NCBI GenBank assembly: GCA_902614065.1
Contig: CACMJT010000003.1
Coordinates: 62,001-126,000 of the forward strand
Origin: an uncultured Bacteroidota bacterium
Lineage (GTDB): Bacteria; Bacteroidota; Bacteroidia; Flavobacteriales; Flavobacteriaceae
Length of the DNA stretch: 64,000 nt
Reading direction: 5' to 3'
In this document: positions 24,125 through 31,819 of the stretch, piece after piece
Layout: every line of letters begins with the position of its first letter
Position numbering within the stretch: position 1 is the first letter of the stretch
Notes under the pieces: generated by a model
What the model saw: the letters and a program-made list of their open reading frames with translations, nothing else
Databases searched by the model: none
What the model was told of the DNA's origin: nothing
Program-made: the position numbers and the translations under genes

Positions 24125-25897
24125 ATGAATATCGACAAAGGTTTAAATTACGGAATTATAGGAAATTGTAAATCTTCAGCCCTTATTAATGAGGATTCTT
24201 CAATAGATTGGTGTTGTTTACCACAATTTGATTCATCAGCTATTTTTTGTAAAATAATTGATAATCATATTGGTGGAAGTTTTAAAATTGTAGCTGACGA
24301 AAGCTATATAATTACCCAACAATACATAAACAACACTGCTATAGTAAGAACAAATTTCAAAAATGAAAAAAATGAATTCGAGGTATTGGATTTTATGACT
24401 AGATATAAATTGGATGATCAGAATTTTTACAGCCCCCCTGAAATACAAAGACTTATTAAACCTATTAAAGGGTTACCAAAAATTAAGGTGCTTTACAACC
24501 CTACTTTGGAATATGCGAATGGCAAAACTAAAACCTATGAAAAAGAAGACTTTATAGTTAGTGTATTCGATGAGGCTAGTTATGAGACCTTATTTTTATA
24601 TACTGATATTGAAAAGAAAAAAATTTTAGAAAACAAAGAGTTTGAATTGTCAAAATCTGTTTACTTAAATCTGTCCTATAATGAAAAAATTGATTTACCA
24701 AGTTTAAGTAAATCTGAAGGAGAGCTCAAAAAAACCCAAGAGTATTGGCTAAATTGGTGTAAAAAATCACCTTCATTTAAGTCATACAACAAAGAAATTA
24801 CAAGAAGTTCTATCACGCTTAAACTATTAACATTTGAAAAGACTGGTGCTGTTTTAGCAGCTGCTACAACTTCTATTCCTGAGACAATTGGAGAAGTAAG
24901 AAATTGGGACTATAGGTTCTGTTGGATTCGGGATGCTTCAATGGTCATAAAGATTATCGCAAAATTAGGTCACCAAAGAATTGTTAAGAATTTTATTGAT
25001 TTCATTGTTAATTTAATTCCGAATAAAAACGAAAAACTTCAAATTATGTATGGAATTGATGGACAAAAAACTTTAACTGAAAAAATATTAAAACACCTTT
25101 CCGGATATAAAAACTCAAAACCAGTTAGAATTGGAAATGCAGCATACATACAAAAGCAAAATGATATTTATGGAATTTTAGTTGATGCAATCCACTTCCA
25201 AATTGAAAAGTTTAAAGATATCAGCTATAAACACGAACAATTATGGTCCATCGTAAAATCCGTTGTTTGGGTTGTAGAAAAAAATTGGAAAAAGCCTGAT
25301 AAAGGAATTTGGGAATTTAGAAACGAAGATCAACATTTTACCTTTTCAAAGCTACTTTGTTGGGTTGCTATTGACCGGGCAATTAAGATATCAAATTTGA
25401 TTAAAAACGGAAGGAAGTCTGATAAGTGGAAAATATTGAGGGAAGAAATAAAAAATGATATTCATTTAAATGCTTGGAACCCAAAAATAAAAGCATTCAC
25501 TCAATCTTATGGCTCTGATTTTCTAGACGCGTCTGTTCTTTTAATGGAATCTTATGGATTTATTGATTGTAAAGACCCCAAATACGTTGATACTGTTAAG
25601 GCAATTGAGAGAGAACTTCTTTTTGATGGTTTATTATTTCGATACAAAAACAATGACGATTTTGGAGAGCCAAAGTCCTCATTTACTGTTTGTACTTTTT
25701 GGTACATAAATAGTTTGTTTAAAATAGGAGAGGAAACCAAAGCAAAAAATCTTTTTGACCAGCTGTTATCAAACTCCAATCATATGGGTTTATTTAGTGA
25801 AGATTTGGATTTTAAAACAAAAAAAATGTTAGGAAATTTCCCGCAAGCTTATTCACATTTAGCACTGATAGAAACCGCTATGAACTTTAATTCTTAA
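24125..25897 (+). CDS. GH15 family glucoamylase/trehalase-like hydrolase
   Basis: A 590-residue cytosolic protein without a signal peptide. Family features are the N-terminal block with YGIIGNCKSSALINEDSSID, the catalytic-core motif RNWDYRFCWIRDA (about residue 260) and later LLMESYGFID and TFWYINSLF. The (alpha/alpha)6 core of GH15 cleaves terminal glucose; several actinobacterial GH15 enzymes are trehalases. Next to otsAB the most economical role is trehalose breakdown, but a glucoamylase is not excluded. It is transcribed divergently from otsAB. Confidence 0.85.
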   Translation: MNIDKGLNYGIIGNCKSSALINEDSSIDWCCLPQFDSSAIFCKIIDNHIGGSFKIVADESYIITQQYINNTAIVRTNFKNEKNEFEVLDFMTRYKLDDQNFYSPPEIQRLIKPIKGLPKIKVLYNPTLEYANGKTKTYEKEDFIVSVFDEASYETLFLYTDIEKKKILENKEFELSKSVYLNLSYNEKIDLPSLSKSEGELKKTQEYWLNWCKKSPSFKSYNKEITRSSITLKLLTFEKTGAVLAAATTSIPETIGEVRNWDYRFCWIRDASMVIKIIAKLGHQRIVKNFIDFIVNLIPNKNEKLQIMYGIDGQKTLTEKILKHLSGYKNSKPVRIGNAAYIQKQNDIYGILVDAIHFQIEKFKDISYKHEQLWSIVKSVVWVVEKNWKKPDKGIWEFRNEDQHFTFSKLLCWVAIDRAIKISNLIKNGRKSDKWKILREEIKNDIHLNAWNPKIKAFTQSYGSDFLDASVLLMESYGFIDCKDPKYVDTVKAIERELLFDGLLFRYKNNDDFGEPKSSFTVCTFWYINSLFKIGEETKAKNLFDQLLSNSNHMGLFSEDLDFKTKKMLGNFPQAYSHLALIETAMNFNS

Positions 25898-26031
25898 TTG
25901 CTATTAATTTCAGGATCATTTTCTAGCTCTTTGTCTTGTATCTTATTCTGATTGTAAATGACTGCTAAAAAGCCAATTAAATAAAGGCAAAATATAACAA
26001 AACCTACAATGAAAATTATTGTATCATCCAT
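25894..26031 (-). CDS. 45-residue membrane microprotein (cassette A, second gene)
   Basis: ATG at 26031-26029 opens 45 codons: a short acidic N-terminus, a membrane segment (residues 4-26, IIFIVGF... with LIGFLAVIY) and a polar, acidic tail. The start overlaps the end of the gene at 26024 by eight bases, so the two are probably co-translated. A similar pair (small membrane protein followed by MELYLFIIGF...) occurs at 31112-31455. Its stop overlaps the end of the GH15 gene on the other strand. Confidence 0.6.
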   Translation of the reverse strand: MDDTIIFIVGFVIFCLYLIGFLAVIYNQNKIQDKELENDPEINSN

Positions 26032-26215
26032 TTCCTAAATTTTTATCATCACTTCTTCTTTGTCTTATTGCAATTGAGAGAGCGAGTATTGATGGAACCC
26101 AAATTCCAACAAAAATTCCACTCAGTTTATCGCCGCTAAACCAAAGAAAAACAGAAAATAAAAAAGATATAAAGGCTAGTATGATTGGGTAGTATTTTAA
26201 GAAAAAATTATTCAT
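26024..26215 (-). CDS. 63-residue membrane protein with GIWVPSILAL motif (cassette A, first gene)
   Basis: A 63-residue protein with two membrane segments (about 9-27 and 33-50). The second has the run FVGIWVPSILAL, nearly identical to YVGLWVPSILAF in the protein at 31112. The tail is basic then polar (IRQRRSDDKNLG). I recall small proteins with this motif in marine Bacteroidota and other marine bacteria, but know no function. It overlaps the 45-residue gene downstream. Confidence 0.65.
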   Translation of the reverse strand: MNNFFLKYYPIILAFISFLFSVFLWFSGDKLSGIFVGIWVPSILALSIAIRQRRSDDKNLGNG

Positions 26216-26250
26216 TATTAAGAACTTAGCAAAAATTGTGCAAAATCTGA

Positions 26251-26349
26251 TTACTTATTTTTTTTTAACTTTTTATAGACCTCAAAACTCACCAATACAA
26301 AGATTAAGGCAATCCATAGGTAAACAAAAATTTCACTTTTATACCCCAC
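26251..26349 (-). CDS. possible 32-residue single-span membrane microprotein
   Basis: A GTG at 26349-26347 opens 32 codons overlapping the stop of the DoxX-like gene by 11 bases. It has a membrane segment (residues 6-24, with YLWIALIFVLVSF) and a strongly basic tail. The coupling and the position upstream of cassette A are suggestive, but the GTG start and short length keep confidence low. Confidence 0.35.
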   Translation of the reverse strand: MGYKSEIFVYLWIALIFVLVSFEVYKKLKKNK

Positions 26350-26776
26350 CTCTAAAAAACTTATCAAACAAACTTACTTTCAGTTGAGTACCACCAATAA
26401 TTAAAGCAGCAGTAATTATAATTATGTTCTTAATTATGTACTGACCCTCAAGGGTGGGTAAAAAAGGATTTGAATTTTGAAATGTAACTTCAGGAAGAAT
26501 TACCAATGGTAAAAACGTTCCAGTCATCTGAATTAATAGAAGAACCATAGCAATTAGGGTTGTTCTCTTAAATAAAAAAAAGATTGCTATAAAAACTTCC
26601 CAAATACCAATGATTATTGTCCAAGTTGCAGCATCCAAAAAAGGCATCCAATAGACCGTATCCATAACAAGTTCTTGTGCTGGAGACAGGTTAATGATTT
26701 TTAAAAATCCAAACCAAAAAAATATGATAAACAAAGGAATTCTGACTAGGAAGTCATTGGTATTAAACTTATACAT
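26339..26776 (-). CDS. DoxX/YkgB-like membrane protein
   Basis: A 145-residue protein with four helices. It matches YkgB-like DoxX relatives: RIPLFIIFFWFGFLKI near the N-terminus, TVYWMPFL, WEVFIAIFFLFKRTT, the polar FLPTLEGQYIIKN loop and a final helix. Such proteins are often linked to oxidoreductases; the gene begins 12 bases after the flavodoxin-fold quinone-reductase-like gene and probably shares its transcript. Confidence 0.65.
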   Translation of the reverse strand: MYKFNTNDFLVRIPLFIIFFWFGFLKIINLSPAQELVMDTVYWMPFLDAATWTIIIGIWEVFIAIFFLFKRTTLIAMVLLLIQMTGTFLPLVILPEVTFQNSNPFLPTLEGQYIIKNIIIITAALIIGGTQLKVSLFDKFFRGGV

Positions 26777-26788
26777 TAATTGCGATGT

Positions 26789-27400
26789 TTACAGTGAAGA
26801 TAGTGCTTCTTTTTGAGAAACAATGGATTGCTTCAAATCTCTTCTAATATCTTTTTCTACTGTTCTTAAATATTTCTTCCTCTTTTTTTCAGAAACAAAT
26901 GGTACCGACCAGAATTGTTTTGTCTTTGTAAATAGAGATAATCTCCATCCAAAAACAAAAGTATAAACCCCCATAACAAGTCTTAACTTAACTGAATTTA
27001 AATATAGTGTTCTAACAGGCAGAGAAGGTGCTCCGTGAGTTATGTAGGTTCTTACTTTTTTATTTTTTAAAAACGGTACTGGGTAAGCGTAGGTTTTAGT
27101 TATGTTCACAAACTTGTATGCAAAACCTGGAGTAAATACCTCATCAAAAAAAACTTCCATTCTAGGGGTTAATCTAAACCACCAGACTGGTGAAATGATG
27201 TAGATTCTTTCGCACCAAGTCACAAGTTTTTTATACTTTTCAATGACCTTAGTCCTTGGACGTGTAAAACTGTCCCTGTATAGATCTATTATCTCGAGCT
27301 CTTCCCCTTTTTTATTTATTTCAGTGCAAATGGTTTTAAAAATACCGTTGTGACAAAAAGAATTTTTATCTGGATGACCTACGACAACTAAGTTTTTCAT
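26789..27400 (-). CDS. NAD(P)H quinone-reductase-like flavodoxin-fold protein
   Basis: A 203-residue cytoplasmic flavoprotein. The N-terminal strand VVVGHPDKNSF is the FMN/FAD phosphate-binding start of KefF/NQO-like proteins, followed by IIDLYRDSF and ISPVWWFRLTPRMEVFFDEVF with PGFAY, the usual active-site loop. It probably transfers two electrons from NAD(P)H to quinones. It lies in a run of minus-strand genes from 27752 to 25894. Confidence 0.8.
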   Translation of the reverse strand: MKNLVVVGHPDKNSFCHNGIFKTICTEINKKGEELEIIDLYRDSFTRPRTKVIEKYKKLVTWCERIYIISPVWWFRLTPRMEVFFDEVFTPGFAYKFVNITKTYAYPVPFLKNKKVRTYITHGAPSLPVRTLYLNSVKLRLVMGVYTFVFGWRLSLFTKTKQFWSVPFVSEKKRKKYLRTVEKDIRRDLKQSIVSQKEALSSL

Positions 27401-27434
27401 TTCACTAACACATTGCTCAAAATATGTGCCATTA

Positions 27435-27752
27435 TTATTTGTAAGACTTTATGAAATCTAATCTTGAAGCAAATGCCACCCAGTTTTTTGGAAATTTTCT
27501 ATACAACTTTTGTAAAAGCATTTGATGTCCTATTTCTTTAACCCAATTAATCATGCTTTCATCTGAGCAGTAAAATTGAACTGTAAATGTTGAGCCTTGT
27601 AAATTGGTAGGATTCTCCTCAAATGTAACTTTAAGTAAATCAACTTGATGAACATTATTTGAAATTTCTGGAAGAAGAACCATATCAATATGTTCAATCC
27701 AACTCTTTTCAATATCTTTTTCAACGATGAATGTTATATTATAAATGTGCAT
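27435..27752 (-). CDS. DUF4286 family protein
   Basis: About 105 residues from the ATG at 27752 (a TTG two codons upstream is less likely). Conserved features are MHIYNITFIVE, the helix WIEHIDMVLLPEI, a strand LLKVTFEENPTNLQG and the ending NWVAFASRLDFI. It is a small ferredoxin-like fold protein typical of Bacteroidota, function unknown. Divergent from the gene at 27829. Confidence 0.8.
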   Translation of the reverse strand: MHIYNITFIVEKDIEKSWIEHIDMVLLPEISNNVHQVDLLKVTFEENPTNLQGSTFTVQFYCSDESMINWVKEIGHQMLLQKLYRKFPKNWVAFASRLDFIKSYK

Positions 27753-27799
27753 TCTCAATTAAATTAATCAAAACTTAAACCATTTTATTAAAATCAAAG

Positions 27800-27807
27800 T
27801 AATTTTG
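27800..27807 (+). promoter_or_regulatory. Bacteroidota -7 box upstream of hypothetical gene
   Basis: TAATTTTG, an exact TAnnTTTG match, ends 21 bases before the TTG start at 27829. This supports that unusual start. Confidence 0.4.
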
Positions 27808-27828
27808 TGACCCAATAAATATGAATCA

Positions 27829-28167
27829 TTGAATAAATTTTTATCAGATACTATTGAAAAAGAGCTCAAAGCATTTTATTTCAAAGCGTTTAGACGAAGG
27901 TCAAAAAATCTTGAAACATTAGATTTAATTAAAGAATGCTACTTGGATCAAATTGATTTATTCAATGATTATTTGGAGCAGTTGCTTAAATCATTCATAG
28001 TAAAACGAAGCAAAAACCTTTTATTGGAGGATTTAATTAAATTCAAAAATTTCGAAGGATGCAACAAAAAGATTATGAAATCTGTAGTTTCAGAAATAAA
28101 AAAAATCGATGAGTCAGTTGATTTTGAGTCAGATGAAACAAAGGATTTATTTGAATTCGATGATTAG
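27829..28167 (+). CDS. small helical hypothetical protein
   Basis: A 112-residue soluble, charged, mainly helical protein starting at TTG; the ATG at 27821 leads to an immediate stop. The sequence has a pattern of Lys/Arg/Glu with regular Leu/Ile (LKAFYFKAFRRRSKNL, YLEQLLKSFIVKRSKNL) that may be a weak internal repeat (two RRSKNL/KRSKNL segments about 34 residues apart). Acidic C-terminus (DLFEFDD). No family recognised. Confidence 0.55.
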   Translation: MNKFLSDTIEKELKAFYFKAFRRRSKNLETLDLIKECYLDQIDLFNDYLEQLLKSFIVKRSKNLLLEDLIKFKNFEGCNKKIMKSVVSEIKKIDESVDFESDETKDLFEFDD

Positions 28168-28195
28168 ATGGCATATTATTTGAAAAAAATTTAAT

Positions 28196-28282
28196 ATGAA
28201 ATCAATTGATAAACCAATGTGTGGATGTGGAAATACATCAAATCCTAATGGTTATTGTGACGGATCACACAGCAAAAAATAA
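28196..28282 (+). CDS. 28-residue CDGSH-type iron-sulfur protein
   Basis: ATG at 28196 opens 28 codons and the stop TAA shares its last base with the ATG of the next gene at 28282 (TAATG). The peptide has MCGCGNTSNPNGYCDGSH, the C-x-C-x11-C-x3-H arrangement of CDGSH/mitoNEET domains that bind a [2Fe-2S] cluster by three Cys and one His. It is close to the minimum size of such a domain. The coupling with an FMN reductase suggests an electron-transfer or cluster-related role. Confidence 0.78.
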   Translation: MKSIDKPMCGCGNTSNPNGYCDGSHSKK

Positions 28283-28815
28283 TGAGTAAAATTTTAACAT
28301 TTGGAGCTAGCTCCTCAAAAAAGTCAATAAATAAAAGATTTGCTGTCTATGTGGCTCATTGTATTCCCAATGCAGATGTAAACGTACTAGACTTAAATGA
28401 CTATGAAATGCCAATTTACAGCATTGACAGAGAAAATGAAGATGGCATTCCAGATTTAGCCTACACATTTAAAGAACAATTTAAAAACTCAGATGCCGTT
28501 GTAATTTCTTTCGCAGAACACAATGCAACCTATACATCTGCTTTTAAAAATATTTTCGATTGGATATCAAGAATTGATAAAAATGTATGGCACAATAAGC
28601 CAATGTTTTTATTAGCAACATCCACAGGTGGAAATGGGGCTGTCATTGTACTTGAAGCAGCATATTCTCGGATAAGTAGACGGAATTCCAATCATATTTC
28701 AACTTTTTCTCTACCAAACTTTAATGAGAACTTTAATGACAGCATGGGGATAACCAACCCAAAACTTAAATCTAGCTTTGAGTCAAAGCTAGATGAATTT
28801 ATTTCTAAAATATAA
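28282..28815 (+). CDS. NADPH-dependent FMN reductase family protein
   Basis: A 177-residue flavodoxin-fold protein: ILTFGASSSKKSIN at the N-terminus (FMN phosphate loop), VNVLDLNDYEMPIY, a loop SFAEHNATYTSAFKNIFDW and LLATSTGGNGA, all characteristic of FMN reductase/azoreductase-like proteins. The stop is five bases before the pirin start, and the start overlaps the CDGSH gene, making a three-gene redox operon. Confidence 0.88.
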   Translation: MSKILTFGASSSKKSINKRFAVYVAHCIPNADVNVLDLNDYEMPIYSIDRENEDGIPDLAYTFKEQFKNSDAVVISFAEHNATYTSAFKNIFDWISRIDKNVWHNKPMFLLATSTGGNGAVIVLEAAYSRISRRNSNHISTFSLPNFNENFNDSMGITNPKLKSSFESKLDEFISKI

Positions 28816-28820
28816 ACAGT

Positions 28821-29561
28821 ATGGGTATTAGTGTTTATGAAAAAAGTGATCAAGCAAGCGGAAGCTTTAATCAGGGTGAAATTTTAGAAAAAAAACCCAT
28901 TGGCTTTCCTCAAGATGGGGGTAGATTAAAACCTTACTCAAATATATTTTATTGGGCTCATGCTTGGACACCTGATAAAAAAAGTACAATTGGACTTCAT
29001 CCTCACAGGGGTTTTGAGATATGCAGTTTTGTTTTAAAAGGCAAAATAAATCACTTTGATACTGTGCAAAATAAATGGATACCACTTGAAGAGGGAGATG
29101 TTCAAGTAATACGCTCTGGCAGTGGAATATCTCATTCTGAGGAAATTTGTGATAACTCTGAAATTTTTCAAATTTGGTTTGATCCGGATCTTTCAAAAAC
29201 TTTAATAAAGGAAGCATCATATAGCGATTACAAGTCAAATGAATTTTTAATAAAATCTTCAAAAAATAAAGTCACGAAAAATATAATAGGCAGTAATTCA
29301 CCAGTTCAAATTGATTCTGAAGGAGTTAGTATAAATGAATATTGTTTTGAAATTGGAGATCATCTAATTGATATTAATGAAGGTTTTATTCATTCTATAT
29401 TTTTGATGGAAGGAATAATTTCTTTTAATGGAATTGAATACTCTGCGGGTACTTTTTTTACTGCTCAATTAGAAAATTGTTTCCAAACTAAAGTATTAGA
29501 AAAAGCAAAAGTTTTTGAAATTATATCACCCATCAATCCAAGCTATAGTACTTATGCCTAA
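28821..29561 (+). CDS. pirin family protein
   Basis: A 246-residue bicupin. The N-terminal cupin has the metal motif LHPHRGFEI (His-x-His-x3-Glu) followed by HFDTV, GDVQVIRSGSGISHSE, typical of pirin. Pirins bind Fe and many act as quercetinase or redox-sensing proteins. Its place after a CDGSH protein and an FMN reductase supports an iron/redox context. Confidence 0.88.
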   Translation: MGISVYEKSDQASGSFNQGEILEKKPIGFPQDGGRLKPYSNIFYWAHAWTPDKKSTIGLHPHRGFEICSFVLKGKINHFDTVQNKWIPLEEGDVQVIRSGSGISHSEEICDNSEIFQIWFDPDLSKTLIKEASYSDYKSNEFLIKSSKNKVTKNIIGSNSPVQIDSEGVSINEYCFEIGDHLIDINEGFIHSIFLMEGIISFNGIEYSAGTFFTAQLENCFQTKVLEKAKVFEIISPINPSYSTYA

Positions 29562-29599
29562 GCAAAATTGTATGGCATAATACTTGAACCAATACAATT

Positions 29600-30169
29600 A
29601 TGAAAAATCTTTTTGTTATGCTTCTTATCTTTAACTCAATTTCTTGTTCAGAAGAATACCCTAATGATAATGACAGAGACCAAAATTTGTCTGATATAAT
29701 TGAGTTGCCAGCTCTTCGAACTAATTCAAGTTTTAATCAGCCTTATCGAATTTTAAAAACAACAATTTCTGATCCAGCGGTTTTTGATAAAAATTATGGA
29801 AATCTAGAAATCAGTATTGGTTATGTCTTAAGATATTATTTTTACACAGCTATCGATCTAAACTCCGACAAAAACGAATTAATTAGTATGGATAGATCCA
29901 CATTTACAATGCCAGACACTTCTGATTCAGTTGAACTCATAAGAGCTGCCATTTCTGAGATTAGTAATATGACATTTGGCTCACAAGAAAATGAGGAATT
30001 CATCATCAAGTACTTTGATGGTTGCATTGATTTATCAAATGTTAGTAAAAATTGCATTGCACCAACTGTTGTAGACCCTGTTTGTGGTTGTGATGGTTTT
30101 ACTTACAATAACTCTACCTTGGCTGGATGTGCTGGACTAATCAGTTATAGTCTAGGCTCATGTGACTAG
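29600..30169 (+). CDS. Kazal-domain lipoprotein
   Basis: A 189-residue lipoprotein: signal peptide with lipobox SISC, a middle region of about 100 residues without known domain, and a C-terminal Kazal-type inhibitor (about 145-189) with six cysteines and the hallmark PVCGCDGFTY. Compared with the usual TYxNxC, the Cys appears four residues later (YNNSTLAGC), a variant pattern. Possible role: inhibition of proteases outside the cell or in the periplasm. The 3' end overlaps the convergent gene at 30158 by 12 bases. Confidence 0.75.
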   Translation: MKNLFVMLLIFNSISCSEEYPNDNDRDQNLSDIIELPALRTNSSFNQPYRILKTTISDPAVFDKNYGNLEISIGYVLRYYFYTAIDLNSDKNELISMDRSTFTMPDTSDSVELIRAAISEISNMTFGSQENEEFIIKYFDGCIDLSNVSKNCIAPTVVDPVCGCDGFTYNNSTLAGCAGLISYSLGSCD

Positions 30170-31030
30170 AGATGTTCTTTCCATTTTGTTATAAATGTAA
30201 AGAATAATTAATCCGAAAACTATACCGCTTATCAATAAAATTATGCTGGTTAACCCAACTGCATTAAATGACAATCTTAAAAGTATGGTTGATATGATAA
30301 AACCGGTATTTCTAATTAGTTGTGAGTATCTTTCTGTGTATTGAAAAGAAATCAATAAAATAAATACATCAACCAAAATTAATATTCCAAAAAATTCTAC
30401 AAAAAATAAATAATCTATATTTGGAGAGCCCTCTCCACCAATAAACACAGCACTATACCATTCTATAAAGCTAAATACACAAAGAATAATTAATGTAGGA
30501 ATTAACAAAAGACTAATTAATCTTTTATAACCTAGGAAACGTTCCAAGTTTTGATGAACAGGTAGTTTTGGTAAATTCTCTTTCAACTTTTTAAACATAT
30601 ATATCAAATAAAAAACAATTAATACACCTGTCAAGTCATAAATTAGTTGAAGATTATTTTCATTTAAAATCCAATTATCCGATAAATCAACATCAGGTAT
30701 ATCTTTAAATATTTTTCTTATTAATATCAAAGACATAATTTCAAATTGCTTTGCGATTGAAGTTGTGAATGAGCGAGGAAGGTAGTAAATCAATAAAAAT
30801 GCTTCATAGATAAGTATAAAAGAAAAAGGAGTGTAAATAGCTGAAATTGGATTTACAAATAGGCTACCCTGAAAAAATGATAGATCTACGTAGCCCTTGT
30901 TGTTTAGTAATATTAAAACCAAGTGAATTATAAATCCAGCTGTAGCTAGAAATAAAATAATTTTCTCAAATGTTTTTAAATTACTATCTGAAAAAACTTT
31001 TTCAAAAACACTATTAATTTTTTCAGTCAT
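30158..31030 (-). CDS. multi-span membrane protein, unknown
   Basis: A 290-residue protein with about six to seven predicted helices and an N-terminal cytosolic segment (TEKINSVFEKVFSD). One amphipathic loop has SIAKQFEIMSLILIRKIFKDIPDVDL and may lie at the membrane surface. No family is recognised. The ATG at 31030 is followed by a poly-A/T divergent gap to the small gene at 31112. Confidence 0.6.
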   Translation of the reverse strand: MTEKINSVFEKVFSDSNLKTFEKIILFLATAGFIIHLVLILLNNKGYVDLSFFQGSLFVNPISAIYTPFSFILIYEAFLLIYYLPRSFTTSIAKQFEIMSLILIRKIFKDIPDVDLSDNWILNENNLQLIYDLTGVLIVFYLIYMFKKLKENLPKLPVHQNLERFLGYKRLISLLLIPTLIILCVFSFIEWYSAVFIGGEGSPNIDYLFFVEFFGILILVDVFILLISFQYTERYSQLIRNTGFIISTILLRLSFNAVGLTSIILLISGIVFGLIILYIYNKMERTSLVT

Positions 31031-31111
31031 AAATTCTCTAATATTTTGTAAATATTTACTAATATTAACATCACAAATATATAAGTTAATTTAAACTAAT
31101 ATTTAAAAGAC

Positions 31112-31285
31112 ATGTTTTCCAAATTTAAAAAGTCAGATAAATTACTTTTAATAGCGGTATTAATTTCATTTGCTTTATCTGTTGGATTATGGTTTAATGG
31201 TTTTAAGGAAGAAGGTTTTTATGTAGGATTATGGGTCCCCTCGATATTAGCTTTTGGTTCATACGTTAAAAGCGTATATAAATAG
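31112..31285 (+). CDS. 57-residue membrane protein with GLWVPSILAF motif (cassette B, first gene)
   Basis: ATG at 31112 opens 57 codons: basic N-terminus, membrane helix 1 (about 10-28), short polar loop GFKEEG, and helix 2 with FYVGLWVPSILAFG. It is clearly related to the protein at 26024 (SGIFVGIWVPSILAL). The next gene begins two bases after its stop. Confidence 0.65.
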   Translation: MFSKFKKSDKLLLIAVLISFALSVGLWFNGFKEEGFYVGLWVPSILAFGSYVKSVYK

Positions 31286-31287
31286 TA

Positions 31288-31455
31288 ATGGAATTGTATT
31301 TATTTATAATTGGTTTTTTGGTTAGTTGTTTAGTGATTGCAAGTGTATTTCTAGTCAATAAAGAGGAAAAAGATAAGTATAAGGATTCAGATCAAGCTAA
31401 TGAAATGGACTATGATGGAATGGGAAACTATGGTAGGTTTCCACAAAAAAATTAG
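31288..31455 (+). CDS. 55-residue membrane microprotein (cassette B, second gene)
   Basis: ATG at 31288 opens 55 codons: one membrane helix (about residues 3-23, YLFIIGFLVSCLVIASVF), then a charged stretch KEEKDKYKDSD and a Gly/Asn-rich end with GMGNYGRFP. Its counterpart in cassette A is the 45-residue gene at 25894. The stop nearly meets the convergent gene at 31457. Confidence 0.6.
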   Translation: MELYLFIIGFLVSCLVIASVFLVNKEEKDKYKDSDQANEMDYDGMGNYGRFPQKN

Positions 31456-31456
31456 T

Positions 31457-31795
31457 CTATTTTTTTCTCGCTGCTATAAAACTTTTTACAAAATAAATCA
31501 TTGCCAACAATGATGTTCCACACATAAATAATACGCGAAATAGACCAATACCTCCTGATTCTAATGATTTAGGTAATCTCATTCCTAAAAGCGCAAATAG
31601 GATCAATAGTGTTAACAGTACGGCAATATGTGCAATAATTTTATTTTGATTTTTAACTCCACCAGCGCAAGCTAAAAGGATAGCCCCAAAAGCAGTTGGA
31701 ATTAGTGCTGTAATTGATGATCCATCAATATAGCCCCAAACGCCAAGAACAATTAATGAAATGGAATTAATAAGATTTGCTTTGTATGCATTCAT
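31457..31795 (-). CDS. four-helix membrane protein, unknown
   Basis: A 112-residue protein with four membrane segments: LINSISLIVLGVWGYI, ITALIPTAFGAILLAC, IIAHIAVLLTLLILFALL and a C-terminal helix with a basic end (AARKK). The layout resembles small TMEM14-like or similar membrane proteins but the family is not certain. Located immediately convergent with cassette B. Confidence 0.55.
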   Translation of the reverse strand: MNAYKANLINSISLIVLGVWGYIDGSSITALIPTAFGAILLACAGGVKNQNKIIAHIAVLLTLLILFALLGMRLPKSLESGGIGLFRVLFMCGTSLLAMIYFVKSFIAARKK

Positions 31796-31819
31796 AATAC
31801 TTCAAATTTAAAACTTTAT

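Noticed and set aside
28867..29262. Minus-strand open frame of about 131 codons opposite the pirin gene
   Set aside because: Shadow of a well-supported pirin; no domain or start context.
29552..29580. TTATGCC/GGCATAA inverted repeat after pirin as a terminator
   Set aside because: Loop of 15 bases, spans the stop codon and has no T-tract; more likely chance.
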